Notes: a model not told the origin generated them from the letters alone. Positions 46,511-56,749 are shown, counted from the stretch's first letter. The stretch is 64,000 nt of DNA from Moraxella osloensis (GCF_009867135.1 NZ_CP047226.1:310001-374000); one strand, 5' to 3'. Numbers and translations are program-made.

Positions 46511-47194
46511 ATGAAATTAGCTCTAATCGCATTGCCAGTTGTTGCTTTAACCACAATGAGTGTTGCACAAGCTCAAATTCTATCGATTACCAATGCCGGT
46601 AAAACCAGTCAAGTTATTGTTCGTGAAGATTATTATCTGCCTTCAGATGCCGTTAATGCCGCCATCAAAAATCTAAGCCAGCAAACCCAGCAAAAAGAAG
46701 ACCGCCTCGCAAGTTTAGCACAAAAACTATCGACCCAGCCAACCACCATTATCAACATGCCTGCAATGGGCAGCTATGCGGGTAATGGCATGTTGGCGTT
46801 GCGCCCAATTACGTCATCTGCGCGCATGAGTTCAGGTTTTGGCTATCGTATCCACCCTGTCACTGGTAAATCACAGTTTCATAAAGGCATGGACTTTGCT
46901 GCTCCCATCGGCACCCCTATTTATGCCCCCGGTAATGGTGTGGTGACTTTCTCAGGTTGGGGTACAGGGTATGGTCGTCATGTTGAAGTAGATCATGGCA
47001 ACGGTACTGTCACGCGTTACGCACATACCTCTGCAAACTATGTTAACGTTGGCGATACGGTGTATGCAAACCAGCAAATCGCGGCGGTAGGCAACACGGG
47101 TCGTTCAACAGGCGCCCATCTACATTATGAAGTGCGCCAAAATGGTCAAGCTGTCAATCCGCAAACTTACTTAGCAATGGCGCCAGCGCGTTAA
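46511..47194 (+). CDS. M23 family metallopeptidase (LytM-type), secreted
   Basis: 227 residues with signal peptide (KLALIALPVVALTTMSVAQA). A short coiled-coil region (NAAIKNLSQQTQQKEDRLAS) is followed by the LytM/M23 domain: SSGFGYRIHPVTGKSQFHKG with the H-x-x-x-D zinc pair, GNGVVTFSGWGTGYGRHVEV, and GAHLHYEVRQNGQAVNP with the H-x-H motif. All zinc ligands are present, so it is probably an active peptidoglycan endopeptidase in the periplasm. Position near lpxC and dciA is conserved in relatives. Confidence 0.92.
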   Translation: MKLALIALPVVALTTMSVAQAQILSITNAGKTSQVIVREDYYLPSDAVNAAIKNLSQQTQQKEDRLASLAQKLSTQPTTIINMPAMGSYAGNGMLALRPITSSARMSSGFGYRIHPVTGKSQFHKGMDFAAPIGTPIYAPGNGVVTFSGWGTGYGRHVEVDHGNGTVTRYAHTSANYVNVGDTVYANQQIAAVGNTGRSTGAHLHYEVRQNGQAVNPQTYLAMAPAR

Positions 47195-47216
47195 TCGTGA
47201 CAATATCTCGATATAT

Positions 47217-47247
47217 AAAAAAACTGGCTTTAAGCCAGTTTTTTATT
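47217..47247 (+). terminator. M23 peptidase terminator
   Basis: AAAAACTGGCTT TAA GCCAGTTTTTTA: compact hairpin with T6, 20-odd bases after the stop; also positioned to stop the convergent minus-strand gene. Confidence 0.88.
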
Positions 47248-47290
47248 TTTCGCTGTGCTATGGTTTAAAACGGTTTAAAACCATCATAAT

Positions 47291-48061
47291 TTAGGTGTTT
47301 ATCCAGTGTGCCTTGTTATGAAAGTCCGCTGGGTGTGCATGCTGTATGGCCCAATAACTCATTTCATTGACGGTTGGAGCTGAGTTGTCTGCTAAGCCAC
47401 TGTCAGACGGTTGCTGAATCACACGCGTTGGATTTAGCGCATAATTACCATTTGCACCAACCAGCTTGTCCAATGCTGATTTGGCAAATGTCATACCGAC
47501 ACGAAAAGTACCAACGCTAAACGCATATTGCTGCTGTACGGCTCGTACATGGGTAAGGAGCATTGGACTTGCAGAACACCAAAACACAAGCGCAAGCTCG
47601 GTATCTTGTGTAACGGCTTGGCTAAAAAAATTGATATCCTCACCATAAGTCAGCGCTTTGATAGGCAAGCGCCGAGGGGGTAATGCATTCGGTGTCCGAT
47701 AACTGTCAAAATAATAAATATTAAACTCACCATTGGTCGCCAAATTGACCTCAAGATACGGGCTATCCGCTTGGCTATCTTTGGCAATAAAACACTCAAA
47801 ACAATCTGCTTGCCATAAATAATCTTGGCGCATCACGCGTTGAAGTGCCAATGGGCTAAATGTCGGAAAATTTGCCCATAGACCAGCTTGTAGAGCGGTT
47901 TGACTATCAGTAATCTTAGGATGGGTAGCATCAAATAAGAGCGTTAAAAATTTACTATCAGCGACCACATGGACTAAGAGCTGGTAGTCCAGTATTGCCG
48001 ATACGGTAAGTGGCTCAACCGTGCTCGTCAGTGCAAATGTCTCACCCTGTAACGCGTCCAT
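47291..48061 (-). CDS. Hypothetical protein downstream of yhbY
   Basis: 256 residues from ATG 48061, 7 bp after the yhbY stop; the longer frame reaching 48202 overlaps yhbY and is rejected. No signal peptide or membrane segment. Contains ATHPKITDSQTALQAGLWAN and YDSYRTPNALPPRRLPIKAL-like stretches; I do not recognise the family. The spacing suggests a two-gene operon, yhbY then this gene. Confidence 0.65.
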   Translation of the reverse strand: MDALQGETFALTSTVEPLTVSAILDYQLLVHVVADSKFLTLLFDATHPKITDSQTALQAGLWANFPTFSPLALQRVMRQDYLWQADCFECFIAKDSQADSPYLEVNLATNGEFNIYYFDSYRTPNALPPRRLPIKALTYGEDINFFSQAVTQDTELALVFWCSASPMLLTHVRAVQQQYAFSVGTFRVGMTFAKSALDKLVGANGNYALNPTRVIQQPSDSGLADNSAPTVNEMSYWAIQHAHPADFHNKAHWINT

Positions 48062-48068
48062 TGTAGCC

Positions 48069-48386
48069 TTAGCCAAAACGTGCCAAGTTTGATAACTTAG
48101 GATTGGCGTCCAGATTGCGACGTAATAATAATACCATACGCCCGATACTGGTGACCAAAGTCGCATCAGTGGCTTCAGCAATCGCATTTGCCACAGCGTC
48201 ACGATCTGCTTTGCTGCCTGCTGGGATTTTTACTTTAATCAGCTCATGATCGCTCAGTGCGCGCCCAATTTCTTCAATAACGGTTGGGGTAACGCCTTGA
48301 CCTCCAATCATTACCACCGGGTTCAGCTGGTGACCGATGCCTTTTAAATGTTTGATATCAGCATTTGATAAGCTTGAATTTGCCAT
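48069..48386 (-). CDS. yhbY: YhbY family RNA-binding protein (CRM domain)
   Basis: 105 residues from ATG 48386. A single CRS1-YhbY domain: LSNADIKHLKGIGHQLNPVV, MIGGQGVTPTVIEEIGRALS, DHELIKVKIPAGSKADR and IGRMVLLLRRN (the GxxxxLYR-like end). It binds pre-50S ribosomal particles. It is divergent from rlmE (ftsJ), the classical yhbY-rlmE-ftsH arrangement, so the 326-bp spacer holds two promoters. Confidence 0.93.
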   Translation of the reverse strand: MANSSLSNADIKHLKGIGHQLNPVVMIGGQGVTPTVIEEIGRALSDHELIKVKIPAGSKADRDAVANAIAEATDATLVTSIGRMVLLLRRNLDANPKLSNLARFG

Positions 48387-48712
48387 AACTGTCAATTGAC
48401 CTATAAAAAAATTAGCCAGCATTATACCATATTAATCATTTTGCCTAATAAATTATGGGCAATACATAGGCAAAAACACATAGGCAAAAACGCTACCATG
48501 ACTTATCATTCTGCAAAAATCACTGGATTAAAAAAATCAATAGCCAATCCATGAGTTAACACAAGCTAACTTGGTGAAATATGCTAAAATAACAGTCTTA
48601 ACCCTTGAGATTGGCAAAATTTACCGATGGTCATTGTAGGATGGCTTTGGGTTTTTTAGCCAAATCCCAAGTGAAGAATGTTTAAACTATAAAGGGTAGC
48701 TTGTAGAGAATT

Positions 48713-49345
48713 ATGGCAACGCGTATTACCAACAAAAAATTGTCCAAAAGTAGCCGTGCGTGGATGAAAGAGCACATTGACGACCACTATGTCAAACTTG
48801 CCCAGCGCGATGGCTATCGGGCAAGAGCGGCTTACAAATTGCTAGAAATCAACGAAAAACTGCAGCTGATTAAAAAAGGCATGACGGTGGTCGATTTGGG
48901 TTCTGCCCCAGGCAGCTGGTCGCAAGTTGCTGGCAAACTAGTCGGTGACACTGGCAAACTTATCGCCTCAGACATCTTGCCGATGGATACGCTAGAGAAT
49001 GTGACCTTTATCCAAGGTGATTTTCGTGAGCAAGCAGTGTTTGACAACATCATGGCAGAAGTCGCTGATAAAAAAGTGGAAGTGGTGCTATCTGACATGG
49101 CGCCTAATACATCGGGGTTTTCTGCAGTCGATCAGCCACGCATGATTTATTTGTGTGAGCTTGCTATGGACTTTGCCGAGCAAGTGCTTCCTGAAGGTGG
49201 CACCTTAGTGATTAAGGTATTTCAGGGCGAAGGCTCTGATGCTTTACGAAAAAATATGCAGCAGCGTTTTAGTAAAGTGCGTAGTATCAAGCCTGCAGCG
49301 TCACGCGCACGCTCAAAAGAAATGTATTGGATTGCCACCAAATAA
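48713..49345 (+). CDS. rlmE: 23S rRNA (uridine-2'-O-)-methyltransferase RlmE (FtsJ)
   Basis: 210 residues; SAM-dependent methylation of U2552 in 23S rRNA, late in 50S assembly. Motifs: YRARAAYKLLEINEKLQLIK (catalytic Lys), VVDLGSAPGSWSQVA (SAM site), VVLSDMAPNTSG (catalytic Asp), TLVIKVFQGEGSDALRK (Lys) and SRARSKEMYWIAT (Glu): the full K-D-K-E set. Next gene is ftsH, as in E. coli. Confidence 0.96.
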   Translation: MATRITNKKLSKSSRAWMKEHIDDHYVKLAQRDGYRARAAYKLLEINEKLQLIKKGMTVVDLGSAPGSWSQVAGKLVGDTGKLIASDILPMDTLENVTFIQGDFREQAVFDNIMAEVADKKVEVVLSDMAPNTSGFSAVDQPRMIYLCELAMDFAEQVLPEGGTLVIKVFQGEGSDALRKNMQQRFSKVRSIKPAASRARSKEMYWIATK

Positions 49346-49567
49346 GATAATTTGCTTCAGTCTATCCGTGAAGTTAACTGGATAAAAATTGGTAATATGT
49401 TTTTACTAGAAAATAACAGAGAATTCGCTTGATAATGTTAAGGTAAATCCATATATCATGCTATATTGAAAGATTAATGTAACGTCTATTTTTGGTGAAA
49501 CATCTACCTATCTTTGGTAAACATTTTGATTTAACCCCACTTTTTAATCAACCCCCTAACGCGAAGG

Positions 49568-51490
49568 ATGAAAAACAACGTGAGCGACATGGTAAAAAAT
49601 ACCTTATTGTGGTTAGTTGTGATAGGGGTATTAGTGCTAGTCTTTAGCAATTTTGATACCCGCAATGAACCTGATAAGCTCAATTACTCCCAATTTGTCA
49701 CTGCAGTGGCAACTGACCAGGTCAAAAGTGTCAAAATTGACGGTGAGCAAATTTCTGGCGAAAAGAAAAACGGCTCAACCTTTGAGACAGTGCGTCCTGC
49801 AGTCACTGACACTGAGCTAATGCCAAAGCTTATCAAGCATAATGTTGAAGTTCAAGGCGCTACACCTGAACGTCAAGGCGTGATGATGCAATTACTGATT
49901 GCAAGCTTCCCTGTGCTATTAATTATTGGCTTGTTCTTGTTCATCATGCGTAACATGAGCGGCGGTGGTGCAGGTGGTGGTCGCGGTATGGGTCCGATGA
50001 GTTTTGGGAAATCTAAAGCCAAAATGTTATCAGAAGACCAAATCAAAGTGACATTTGCAGATGTGGCAGGGTGTGACGAAGCAAAACAAGAAGTGACAGA
50101 AATTGTCGACTTTTTACGTGACCCAGAGAAATTTACCAAACTTGGCGCGACTATCCCACGTGGTGTGTTGATGGTAGGCCCGCCCGGTACTGGTAAAACC
50201 TTGCTTGCCAAAGCGATTGCAGGGGAAGCCAAAGTACCATTCTTCTCAATTTCAGGTTCTGACTTTGTTGAGATGTTTGTGGGTGTCGGTGCCAGCCGTG
50301 TGCGTGATATGTTTGAACAAGCCAAGAAAAATGCCCCTTGTATCATCTTTATTGACGAGATTGATGCTGTCGGTCGTCATCGCGGCGCAGGCATGGGCGG
50401 TGGTCATGATGAGCGTGAACAGACTTTAAACCAGTTATTGGTTGAGATGGATGGTTTTGAAGGTAATGATGGGGTGATTGTGATTGCGGCAACTAACCGC
50501 GCCGATGTACTCGATAAAGCATTGCTGCGCCCAGGTCGTTTCGATCGTCAAGTGCAAGTCGGCTTGCCTGATATCAAAGGCCGTGAGCAAATTCTTCGTG
50601 TACACATGAAAAAATTGCCCTCAACAATTGGCGTGGATATTCGTTCATTGGCGCGTGGTACGCCAGGTTTTAGTGGCGCACAATTAGCGAATTTGGTGAA
50701 CGAGGCGGCGCTATTTGCTGCACGTAACAACAAAGCGTCAGTTGATATGAACGACTTTGAAGAAGCTAAAGACAAGCTTTATATGGGTCCAGAACGTAAA
50801 TCGATGGTACTGCGTGAAGAAGAGCGTCGTGCAACGGCTTATCATGAAGCAGGGCATGCCTTAGTGGCTGAAATGCTACCGGGTACCGACCCTGTACATA
50901 AAGTCACTATCATGCCCCGTGGCTGGGCATTGGGTGTTACATGGCAATTGCCAGAGCATGATCAGACTAGCGTTTATAAATCAAAAATGCTAAATGACAT
51001 TGCGATTTTGTTTGGTGGGCGTATCGCTGAAGAAGTCTTTATCAATCAGCAATCAACTGGCGCGTCCAATGACTTTGAACGTGCTACCAAAATGGCGCGT
51101 GCGATGGTTACCAAATACGGTATGTCAGATGCCATGGGCGTGATGGTGTATGAAGAAGATGAAAATCAAGGTTACTTTGGTGCCTCATCTCGCACTATCT
51201 CAGAAGCGACCCAGCAAAAAGTGGATGACGAAGTTCGTCGTATCCTAGAAGCGCAGTATGATATCGCACGTGCATTAATTGAAGGTAATGCGGACAAAAT
51301 GCATGCCATGGTTGATGCTTTGATGAAATGGGAAACTATCGACCGTGATCAATTGCAAGATATTATGGCAGGTATCCCACCACGCGAGCCTAAAGTTTAT
51401 CAAGAGCCTGTTAGAGTAAATTTTGATAAACCAAGCAATCCACCGTCAAGTGGTTCGGGCTTAACCCCGCCACCGTTACCTGCAATGTAA
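49568..51490 (+). CDS. ftsH: ATP-dependent zinc metalloprotease FtsH
   Basis: 640 residues. Two N-terminal transmembrane helices ([39 protein letters not shown]) flank a small periplasmic domain. AAA+ module: [19 protein letters not shown] (Walker A), [17 protein letters not shown] (Walker B), [16 protein letters not shown]-like sensor region and [11 protein letters not shown]. Protease: [15 protein letters not shown] (HExxH) with a later Asp ligand. C-terminal Pro/Ser tail. It degrades misfolded membrane proteins and LpxC, encoded 5 kb upstream here. Confidence 0.97.
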   Translation: MKNNVSDMVKNTLLWLVVIGVLVLVFSNFDTRNEPDKLNYSQFVTAVATDQVKSVKIDGEQISGEKKNGSTFETVRPAVTDTELMPKLIKHNVEVQGATPERQGVMMQLLIASFPVLLIIGLFLFIMRNMSGGGAGGGRGMGPMSFGKSKAKMLSEDQIKVTFADVAGCDEAKQEVTEIVDFLRDPEKFTKLGATIPRGVLMVGPPGTGKTLLAKAIAGEAKVPFFSISGSDFVEMFVGVGASRVRDMFEQAKKNAPCIIFIDEIDAVGRHRGAGMGGGHDEREQTLNQLLVEMDGFEGNDGVIVIAATNRADVLDKALLRPGRFDRQVQVGLPDIKGREQILRVHMKKLPSTIGVDIRSLARGTPGFSGAQLANLVNEAALFAARNNKASVDMNDFEEAKDKLYMGPERKSMVLREEERRATAYHEAGHALVAEMLPGTDPVHKVTIMPRGWALGVTWQLPEHDQTSVYKSKMLNDIAILFGGRIAEEVFINQQSTGASNDFERATKMARAMVTKYGMSDAMGVMVYEEDENQGYFGASSRTISEATQQKVDDEVRRILEAQYDIARALIEGNADKMHAMVDALMKWETIDRDQLQDIMAGIPPREPKVYQEPVRVNFDKPSNPPSSGSGLTPPPLPAM

Positions 51491-51513
51491 CTTAGCCATG
51501 ATATGAGTTACCC

Positions 51514-51547
51514 AAAAACCGCTACCAACTTGATAGCGGTTTTTTTG
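51514..51547 (+). terminator. ftsH terminator
   Basis: AAAAACCGCTA CCAACTTGA TAGCGGTTTTTTTG: an 8-9 bp stem with T7, 24 bp after the ftsH stop. Confidence 0.9.
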
Positions 51548-51594
51548 TTTTTCACTTAAAATAGTAAAAAATTTTAGCCATCATTGTGGACATC

Positions 51595-52476
51595 ATGCAG
51601 TTGCAGCCCATTCCCAACTTTGCCATTCATTATCATAATCAAACGCTTGATTTATCTTATCCGCATATCATGGGTATTTTAAATGTCACCCCAGATTCAT
51701 TTTCTGATGGCGGTCGATATAATCATATCGACCAAGGCTTGCGTCATACCGAGCAGATGATCAAAGACGGGGCGACGATTATTGATGTGGGGGGTGAATC
51801 TACTCGCCCAAATGCCAGCCCTGTGAGTGAGCAAGAAGAAATTGACCGCGTCATTAAAGTGGTTGAAGCGATTAATCGCAGCTTTGGTGAGCAAGTGTGG
51901 GTGTCGGTTGATACCAGTAGCCCGACCGTGATGATACTCGCCAGTCAAGTCGGCGCCAAAATTTGGAATGATGTACGAGCCTTGACACGCCCCGATGCCA
52001 TTGCTACCGCTGCTAAACTTGATATTCCTGTCATGCTCATGCACATGCGTGGTGAGCCAACAACCATGAATCAGCTAGATAATTATCAAGATTTATATAG
52101 CGATGTTATTAGCGAGTTACAGCAGCGCATTGATGAGGTTATGGCGGGTGGGGTCAGACGTGACAATCTTATCATTGACCCAGGATTTGGCTTTGCCAAA
52201 AACGCCCAGCAAAATCTGGCATGGCTAAATGAATTTTATCGGTTGCATACGTTTAACTTACCTGTCATGGTAGCATTATCCCGTAAACGCTTTGTTGCGG
52301 AAGTCCTCAAGTCAGCAAACCTACCCCATGACCCTACCGATAGAGATGTTGCTAGTATGGTTGCAGGGCTATTTGCTGTGCAGCAAGGGGCGTGTATATT
52401 GCGCACCCATAATGTAGCAGCGACTAACGCAGGGCTTGCGATGTGGCAAGCGACCCAACAGGCAAAAGCTTCATAA
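51595..52476 (+). CDS. folP: Dihydropteroate synthase
   Basis: 293 residues from ATG 51595 (a GTG 9 bp upstream is in frame). It condenses pABA with the dihydropterin pyrophosphate; the sulfonamide target. Signatures: GILNVTPDSFSDGGRY, IIDVGGESTRPNASPVSEQE, VSVDTSSPTVM, LIIDPGFGFAKN and ALSRKRFV. No obvious resistance-type insertion in the substrate loops. pabC, which supplies pABA, is encoded 4 kb downstream. Confidence 0.96.
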   Translation: MQLQPIPNFAIHYHNQTLDLSYPHIMGILNVTPDSFSDGGRYNHIDQGLRHTEQMIKDGATIIDVGGESTRPNASPVSEQEEIDRVIKVVEAINRSFGEQVWVSVDTSSPTVMILASQVGAKIWNDVRALTRPDAIATAAKLDIPVMLMHMRGEPTTMNQLDNYQDLYSDVISELQQRIDEVMAGGVRRDNLIIDPGFGFAKNAQQNLAWLNEFYRLHTFNLPVMVALSRKRFVAEVLKSANLPHDPTDRDVASMVAGLFAVQQGACILRTHNVAATNAGLAMWQATQQAKAS

Positions 52477-52523
52477 AAATTTAAAAATTACATGAATTTA
52501 ACGCGCAACAACAAGGATTTATC

Positions 52524-52790
52524 ATGAGTGACAACCAGCCAGAACCTACATTAGAGCAGCGCAAAGTTATCTATCGTGCCAGACGCGGTCTAAAAGAACT
52601 TGATTATTATTTTGACCCGTATGTGAGAGCGCACTATCTACAAGCCGACTCACAAGAGCAGCAAATTTTTGCAGAATTGGTGAAAGAAGAAGATCCTGAT
52701 TTGCTAGACTGGTTTTTACACAATCAGCCGACCAAGCCAGAATTTGCTAATTTGATAGCCAAGCTCAAATCATTAAAAGCAGCCTCTTAA
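52524..52790 (+). CDS. sdhE: FAD assembly factor SdhE
   Basis: 88 residues. Sdh5/DUF339 protein that promotes covalent flavinylation of SdhA/FrdA. The diagnostic YRARRGLKELDYYFDPYVR (RGxxELD) is present, as is the acidic F-A-E-L-V-x-E-E-D-P-D-L-L-D-W helix. ATG preceded by AAGGATTTATC. It is followed 6 bp later by a CptA/YgfX-like gene. Confidence 0.93.
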   Translation: MSDNQPEPTLEQRKVIYRARRGLKELDYYFDPYVRAHYLQADSQEQQIFAELVKEEDPDLLDWFLHNQPTKPEFANLIAKLKSLKAAS

Positions 52791-52796
52791 TTTAAG

Positions 52797-53318
52797 ATGA
52801 ACGAGCGCTACTTATCGCGTCATAACACCGCATTTATTGATATTGATGCCACGCTCAAACCCAGTGTGGATAAAAAACTGCTTTGGGGGGCTTGTTTATG
52901 GGTGGTTATTGGCATTTTAACGCTCGTACCTTTGGCGCTTACCTATAAACTTTTGCTAGGTATGGTCGCTATAGCCAGTCTTTGGTTCGGGCAAGTCTCT
53001 AGTTGTCACTTATTGGCTATTTCATCGTTACACGCTAAAGCGCAAAGTAATAATCTAACCTTACCTTATGACAACTTTGATTTTTTAACTTGGCAAATCC
53101 AGTGGGTACGTGGGGTTGTCAAAGTGCCTAGGCAGGGTAAGCAAGCGGTGTGGCAGGCGAGCTTGAAGGGCATCGCTGATATGGGGTGCCTAGTGATTTT
53201 AACATTTGAGTTGATAGAATCAGCGCCAACTAAAATCAGTGTAACCATTTGGCAAGACCAAGTGGATCGCGATACATGGCGGCAATTTAAGGTGCTAGCG
53301 AACACGCTAGGGCGATAA
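52797..53318 (+). CDS. CptA/YgfX-like membrane protein
   Basis: 173 residues. Two transmembrane helices (LLWGACLWVVIGILTLVPLA and LLLGMVAIASLWFGQVSSCH) separated by almost no loop, then a cytoplasmic domain ending VDRDTWRQFKVLANTLGR, which resembles the end of YgfX/CptA. Sequence similarity is modest, but the position directly after sdhE is exactly where E. coli ygfX (cptA) lies. In E. coli it has been described as a toxin acting on cytoskeletal proteins with SdhE (CptB) as antitoxin; that role is debated. Confidence 0.68.
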   Translation: MNERYLSRHNTAFIDIDATLKPSVDKKLLWGACLWVVIGILTLVPLALTYKLLLGMVAIASLWFGQVSSCHLLAISSLHAKAQSNNLTLPYDNFDFLTWQIQWVRGVVKVPRQGKQAVWQASLKGIADMGCLVILTFELIESAPTKISVTIWQDQVDRDTWRQFKVLANTLGR

Positions 53319-53484
53319 CAAAAATGGTATATAAGTTATATCCAATATTGCTACAATTAAATCAACCAAGTGTTGAAGCGACTGCGCATTTTAGTTTGAA
53401 CTTAAGCGCAATTGGCATGCGTCAGCGCGGTATTATTGGTGATATACAACAATCATTGAAAAAGATAAATAAAAGGGAATGACC

Positions 53485-54216
53485 ATGGGTTTATTAACAA
53501 GTCTAGTAACACAAGTGGCGCAAAGTGCCATTCAAAGCAAAATGAGCCAAAGCAAAATGGGCGGTCAAAGCCAAGCGGATATGGGCGGCCTAGGGAATAT
53601 TTTTAGTAATGTTTTAGGCGGCGGGGTGCAGCAGCCACAAATGCAGTCAAATGGTTTTGGGTTGGATGATATCATCGGTATGGCAATGAACCAAAATCAA
53701 GGCATGTCGCAAATGTCTCAGGGTGGCGTGCTAGGACAAGTGCTAGGTAGCGTGCTAGGTAGTGGCATGGGCGGTGGTCTAGGTAGTGGCATGGGCAATA
53801 ACGTGGGTATGAACCAATTTCCACAAAGTCAAAGTGGCTTTGGTGGTAAAGGTATGTTAATGGCGGCTTTATTGCCAATCGCGTTGATGTTTATCCAGCG
53901 AAATGGCGGTCTATCAGGCGCTTTTAATAAAATCCAAAATATGGGATTTGGTCATCAAGCCAATTCCTGGATGAGTGCGGACCAATCAAACCAACCGCTG
54001 GATCCCAATGATATCAATCAGCTATTTGATAATGATGAGTTGGCGCAAGTTGCAGCACAAACGGGCGTGGATCAAAGTGAAGTACGTCAAGGTATGGCGG
54101 AGCTTTTGCCACAGTTATTTGATAGCTTAACGCCAAATGGCGACACCCGAACCGAACCTGAAGCCAATGACGAAATTAGTGAAATTTTATCGCAACTTTC
54201 ACAATTTAAGCGCTAA
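53485..54216 (+). CDS. YidB-like / DUF937-type protein
   Basis: 243 residues from ATG 53485 (AAAAGGGA is 7 bases upstream; ATG 53479 abuts it and is rejected). The N-terminus GLLTSLVTQVAQSAIQSKM is followed by Gly/Gln/Met-rich low complexity (GGGLGSGMGNNVGMN). A hydrophobic stretch (GMLMAALLPIALMFIQRNGG) precedes the YidB-type C-terminus (AAQTGVDQSEVRQGMAELLP, LFDSLTPNG). Function unknown; no signal peptide. Confidence 0.75.
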   Translation: MGLLTSLVTQVAQSAIQSKMSQSKMGGQSQADMGGLGNIFSNVLGGGVQQPQMQSNGFGLDDIIGMAMNQNQGMSQMSQGGVLGQVLGSVLGSGMGGGLGSGMGNNVGMNQFPQSQSGFGGKGMLMAALLPIALMFIQRNGGLSGAFNKIQNMGFGHQANSWMSADQSNQPLDPNDINQLFDNDELAQVAAQTGVDQSEVRQGMAELLPQLFDSLTPNGDTRTEPEANDEISEILSQLSQFKR

Positions 54217-54251
54217 GAGCGATTAAAAGTGAATTTAAATAGCATGACTAC

Positions 54252-54283
54252 GAACCGCCATTTCAATTGAACTGGCGGTTTAT
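54252..54283. terminator. Hairpin terminator between the YidB-like gene and the minus-strand hypothetical gene
   Basis: AACCGCCA TTTCAATTGAAC TGGCGGTT, an 8-bp stem followed by TATTT; convergent genes on both sides. Confidence 0.75.
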
Positions 54284-54289
54284 TTACGA

Positions 54290-54856
54290 TTATAAAATCT
54301 TGATGATAGGGCGATGATTTGCTCTTAGCCAATAATCATGAAATACCCAAAATAACTTACGATAATTGATAGGTAATTGGTTATGATAAAGATAAATATT
54401 ATGATGAGAATGGATAGCGATATGTGCTGGTGTGGAACGATTAGTTATACATCTATTCACGAATTTAATTTCCAGCCATTTTAATGTTTGTTTGTGATTG
54501 CCAGATACGATTATTAGGCTAACTGGGTTTAACTCACAATAAAATGGGTCATGTGCATTACGGTAAAAAAGCGTTAATCGTTGTTCTTTTATTTCTCGAT
54601 AGATACCAAAAATAAGTAAAAATATAAGGAAAATTAATGATATAAAAAATATAGTCTCTGTGTCTGGAATAAAAATTGCCACAGCAAACATCAGCGAAAA
54701 GATGACTATCATCACAGTAAGGATGATAACATTAAACGTGATAAAAGAGCGTTTTAACGTAATTTTGATGATAGGTAAATCATCACGATTTTTGGCGGTT
54801 TTAATCGTTGTTAAAATTTCAGTCAAGTCTTTGCTATTTTTACCAATATTAATCAA
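54290..54856 (-). CDS. Hypothetical membrane protein, coupled to aroE
   Basis: 188 residues if started at TTG 54856, which overlaps the aroE stop as TTGA. Two adjacent transmembrane helices ([20 protein letters not shown] and [17 protein letters not shown]) sit near residues 35-80; the rest is cytoplasmic and basic ([14 protein letters not shown]-like end). The layout resembles small PH-like or DUF membrane proteins, but I do not recognise it. Markedly AT-rich relative to aroE. Confidence 0.6.
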   Translation of the reverse strand: MINIGKNSKDLTEILTTIKTAKNRDDLPIIKITLKRSFITFNVIILTVMIVIFSLMFAVAIFIPDTETIFFISLIFLIFLLIFGIYREIKEQRLTLFYRNAHDPFYCELNPVSLIIVSGNHKQTLKWLEIKFVNRCITNRSTPAHIAIHSHHNIYLYHNQLPINYRKLFWVFHDYWLRANHRPIIKIL

Positions 54857-55671
54857 AATTTAAAATCCGTCAAATCGACTTGTTTACCCGTCCAAAGTGC
54901 AAAACTTAATGCCCCTTGATTGACCAGCATTCCCAAGCCGTCCGAGGTTTTGGCATTTTTCGCCTTAAAAAAGTCCAAAAACGCCGAGGGTTTGCCATAC
55001 ATCATGTCATAGGCAAAATCGACCGTCATATCCTTGGCAAACGGCAATGTGTCACCGCTTAGACCTATCGACGTTGCATTGATAATCACCTCAATATCGT
55101 TGGGCAAATCCGTCAAACTTGAAAAGGTGAGCTTATCGGTATCAAATAATCGGGTTAAATTCTTTGCTTTTTCTACTGTGCGATTGGCAATATGCAGCGA
55201 TTTTACTTGCGCATCTAGCAACGGCAAAATCGCGCCACGAGTCGCCCCACCTGCCCCCAAAATAGCCACGTTTGCGTCTTTTAACCTGACGCCTTGCGAC
55301 AATAAATCTGCCACCAAACCGCGACCATCGGTATTGTCGCCATACAGTTTGCCGGCTTTGATGGCAAGGGTATTGACTGCACCTGCCAAGCGCGCGTATT
55401 CAGATAGTTGACCGCGCTGCTGGCACAGCGCAAATGCCATCTCTTTAAAAGGTACGGTCACATTTGCCCCTGTGCCACCACCTGCAAAAAATGCTTCGAT
55501 GACCGCGGTAAAGCTGTCGACATCGTTGGGACAATATTGGCGTTGGTAAGACAAGGTGATGCCCGTTTGTTGGGCAAAGGCTTGGTGCAAATCAGGCGAT
55601 TTGCTATGGGCAATCGGATTGCCGATTACCATGCAATGATAACGGACATTTGAATCAGGAACTGATGACAT
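54853..55671 (-). CDS. aroE: Shikimate dehydrogenase
   Basis: 272 residues from ATG 55671; the in-frame extension to 55716 is rejected. NADPH-dependent reduction of 3-dehydroshikimate. Motifs: [20 protein letters not shown] (shikimate Ser-x-Ser site), [13 protein letters not shown] (catalytic Lys), [17 protein letters not shown] (Asp), [17 protein letters not shown] (NADP loop), NRTVEKA (NADP-selective Arg), INATSIG and [18 protein letters not shown]. Complete. Confidence 0.96.
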   Translation of the reverse strand: MSSVPDSNVRYHCMVIGNPIAHSKSPDLHQAFAQQTGITLSYQRQYCPNDVDSFTAVIEAFFAGGGTGANVTVPFKEMAFALCQQRGQLSEYARLAGAVNTLAIKAGKLYGDNTDGRGLVADLLSQGVRLKDANVAILGAGGATRGAILPLLDAQVKSLHIANRTVEKAKNLTRLFDTDKLTFSSLTDLPNDIEVIINATSIGLSGDTLPFAKDMTVDFAYDMMYGKPSAFLDFFKAKNAKTSDGLGMLVNQGALSFALWTGKQVDLTDFKF

Positions 55672-55897
55672 GAGAAAACCTATAATACGATGAGCAAAAT
55701 TAGCAATCCCCCTCACTTTACAATAACTGTGGCTACTATATCAATGCTGGGTTTTGATTGGCTAGGTTTTGATTGGGTGGGTGTAAAGCGCAGCATTTCA
55801 TCGATTTGGCTAAAAATAACAACAAAAGCGTACTGTTAACCGCCACCAATGCCTTGTTACAATGCGCTATTCACACCAACCCGTTATATACTACACA

Positions 55898-56689
55898 ATG
55901 AAGCTAATTGCCCGCAAACCGCTTTTTTTACCGCGTCAAAACCGCTCAGAACATCCGATAAACGTTACCCAAAAAGGCGCGACCCAAAAAGGTACTACCC
56001 AAAAAGACGTTACCCAAAAAGGCGCTAGCCAAAATAAACCCACTTGGCCAAACAATCTTGGCTGGGGGTGGGTTATCTTAGCACTCACCTTAACTGGCTG
56101 TGATAAGGTCAAACAAATCGCCTCACAACGCAATGCCAGTGTGACCGCTAGCACTACCGCATCGACCACAGCCGCCAATCCGTCTATCAACCCTAACTCG
56201 CAGCCAACGCCTGTGGTCTATCCCATCAATGATTGGCAGCAACAAACGCTGGCAAACAAAGTCAGTATCCACGATACCGAAGCCATGACGTTACTGTTAG
56301 GTCAACCCATCACCATTGATACGCAAAATTTGGACTATCGAAGCAATGTGGCAAGTAAATATAGTTTTGCCAAAACCGGTGAGCCGTATTTTGATTTGCT
56401 TGATTCACCTATGTATATCGAGTTACAGTGGTATTATGCCAGTGCCCATGACAATGCCAGCGTTAAAAACACCAGCATCCAGCATGCCAAAACAGCGTTT
56501 CAGCTGACCCAAAATTGGTTTGGGCAAGACGGCTCAGACATTGTTGCCCACATGGTGCAAGGACAGCCGATTAAAAATGCCAGCTACCACGGAATTTTGG
56601 TAGAATTAGCACGCTGCGACAATTATCATTGTGATTTGGTGGTCAGAAAACCCACTGTCATCGCCAAAACCGCTAAAAAAAGCGGCTGA
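55898..56689 (+). CDS. Putative lipoprotein with N-terminal pentapeptide repeats
   Basis: 263 residues from ATG 55898. About 35 residues of basic repeat (TQKGA-TQKGT-TQKDV-TQKGA) precede a hydrophobic segment and lipobox (WVILALTLTGC), an unusually long n-region for a lipoprotein signal. The mature part has a Ser/Thr/Ala linker then a globular domain with MTLLLGQPITIDTQNLDYRS and two late Cys (LARCDNYHCDLVV). Family not recognised. An internal start nearer the hydrophobic core cannot be excluded. Confidence 0.65.
   Translation: MKLIARKPLFLPRQNRSEHPINVTQKGATQKGTTQKDVTQKGASQNKPTWPNNLGWGWVILALTLTGCDKVKQIASQRNASVTASTTASTTAANPSINPNSQPTPVVYPINDWQQQTLANKVSIHDTEAMTLLLGQPITIDTQNLDYRSNVASKYSFAKTGEPYFDLLDSPMYIELQWYYASAHDNASVKNTSIQHAKTAFQLTQNWFGQDGSDIVAHMVQGQPIKNASYHGILVELARCDNYHCDLVVRKPTVIAKTAKKSG
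55967..56034 (+). repeat. 15-bp tandem repeat in the lipoprotein gene
   Basis: Four units of ACCCAAAAAGGCGCT type (55967, 55982, 55997, 56012) and a decayed fifth from 56027. Each encodes T-Q-K-x-x. As the unit is a multiple of three, copy-number change would alter length, not frame. Confidence 0.88.
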
Positions 56690-56749
56690 TTGCTGCGGCT
56701 TTCACTGTCATACAGTTAACTATCAATTTAATCAAGTAGCCAAATAACC

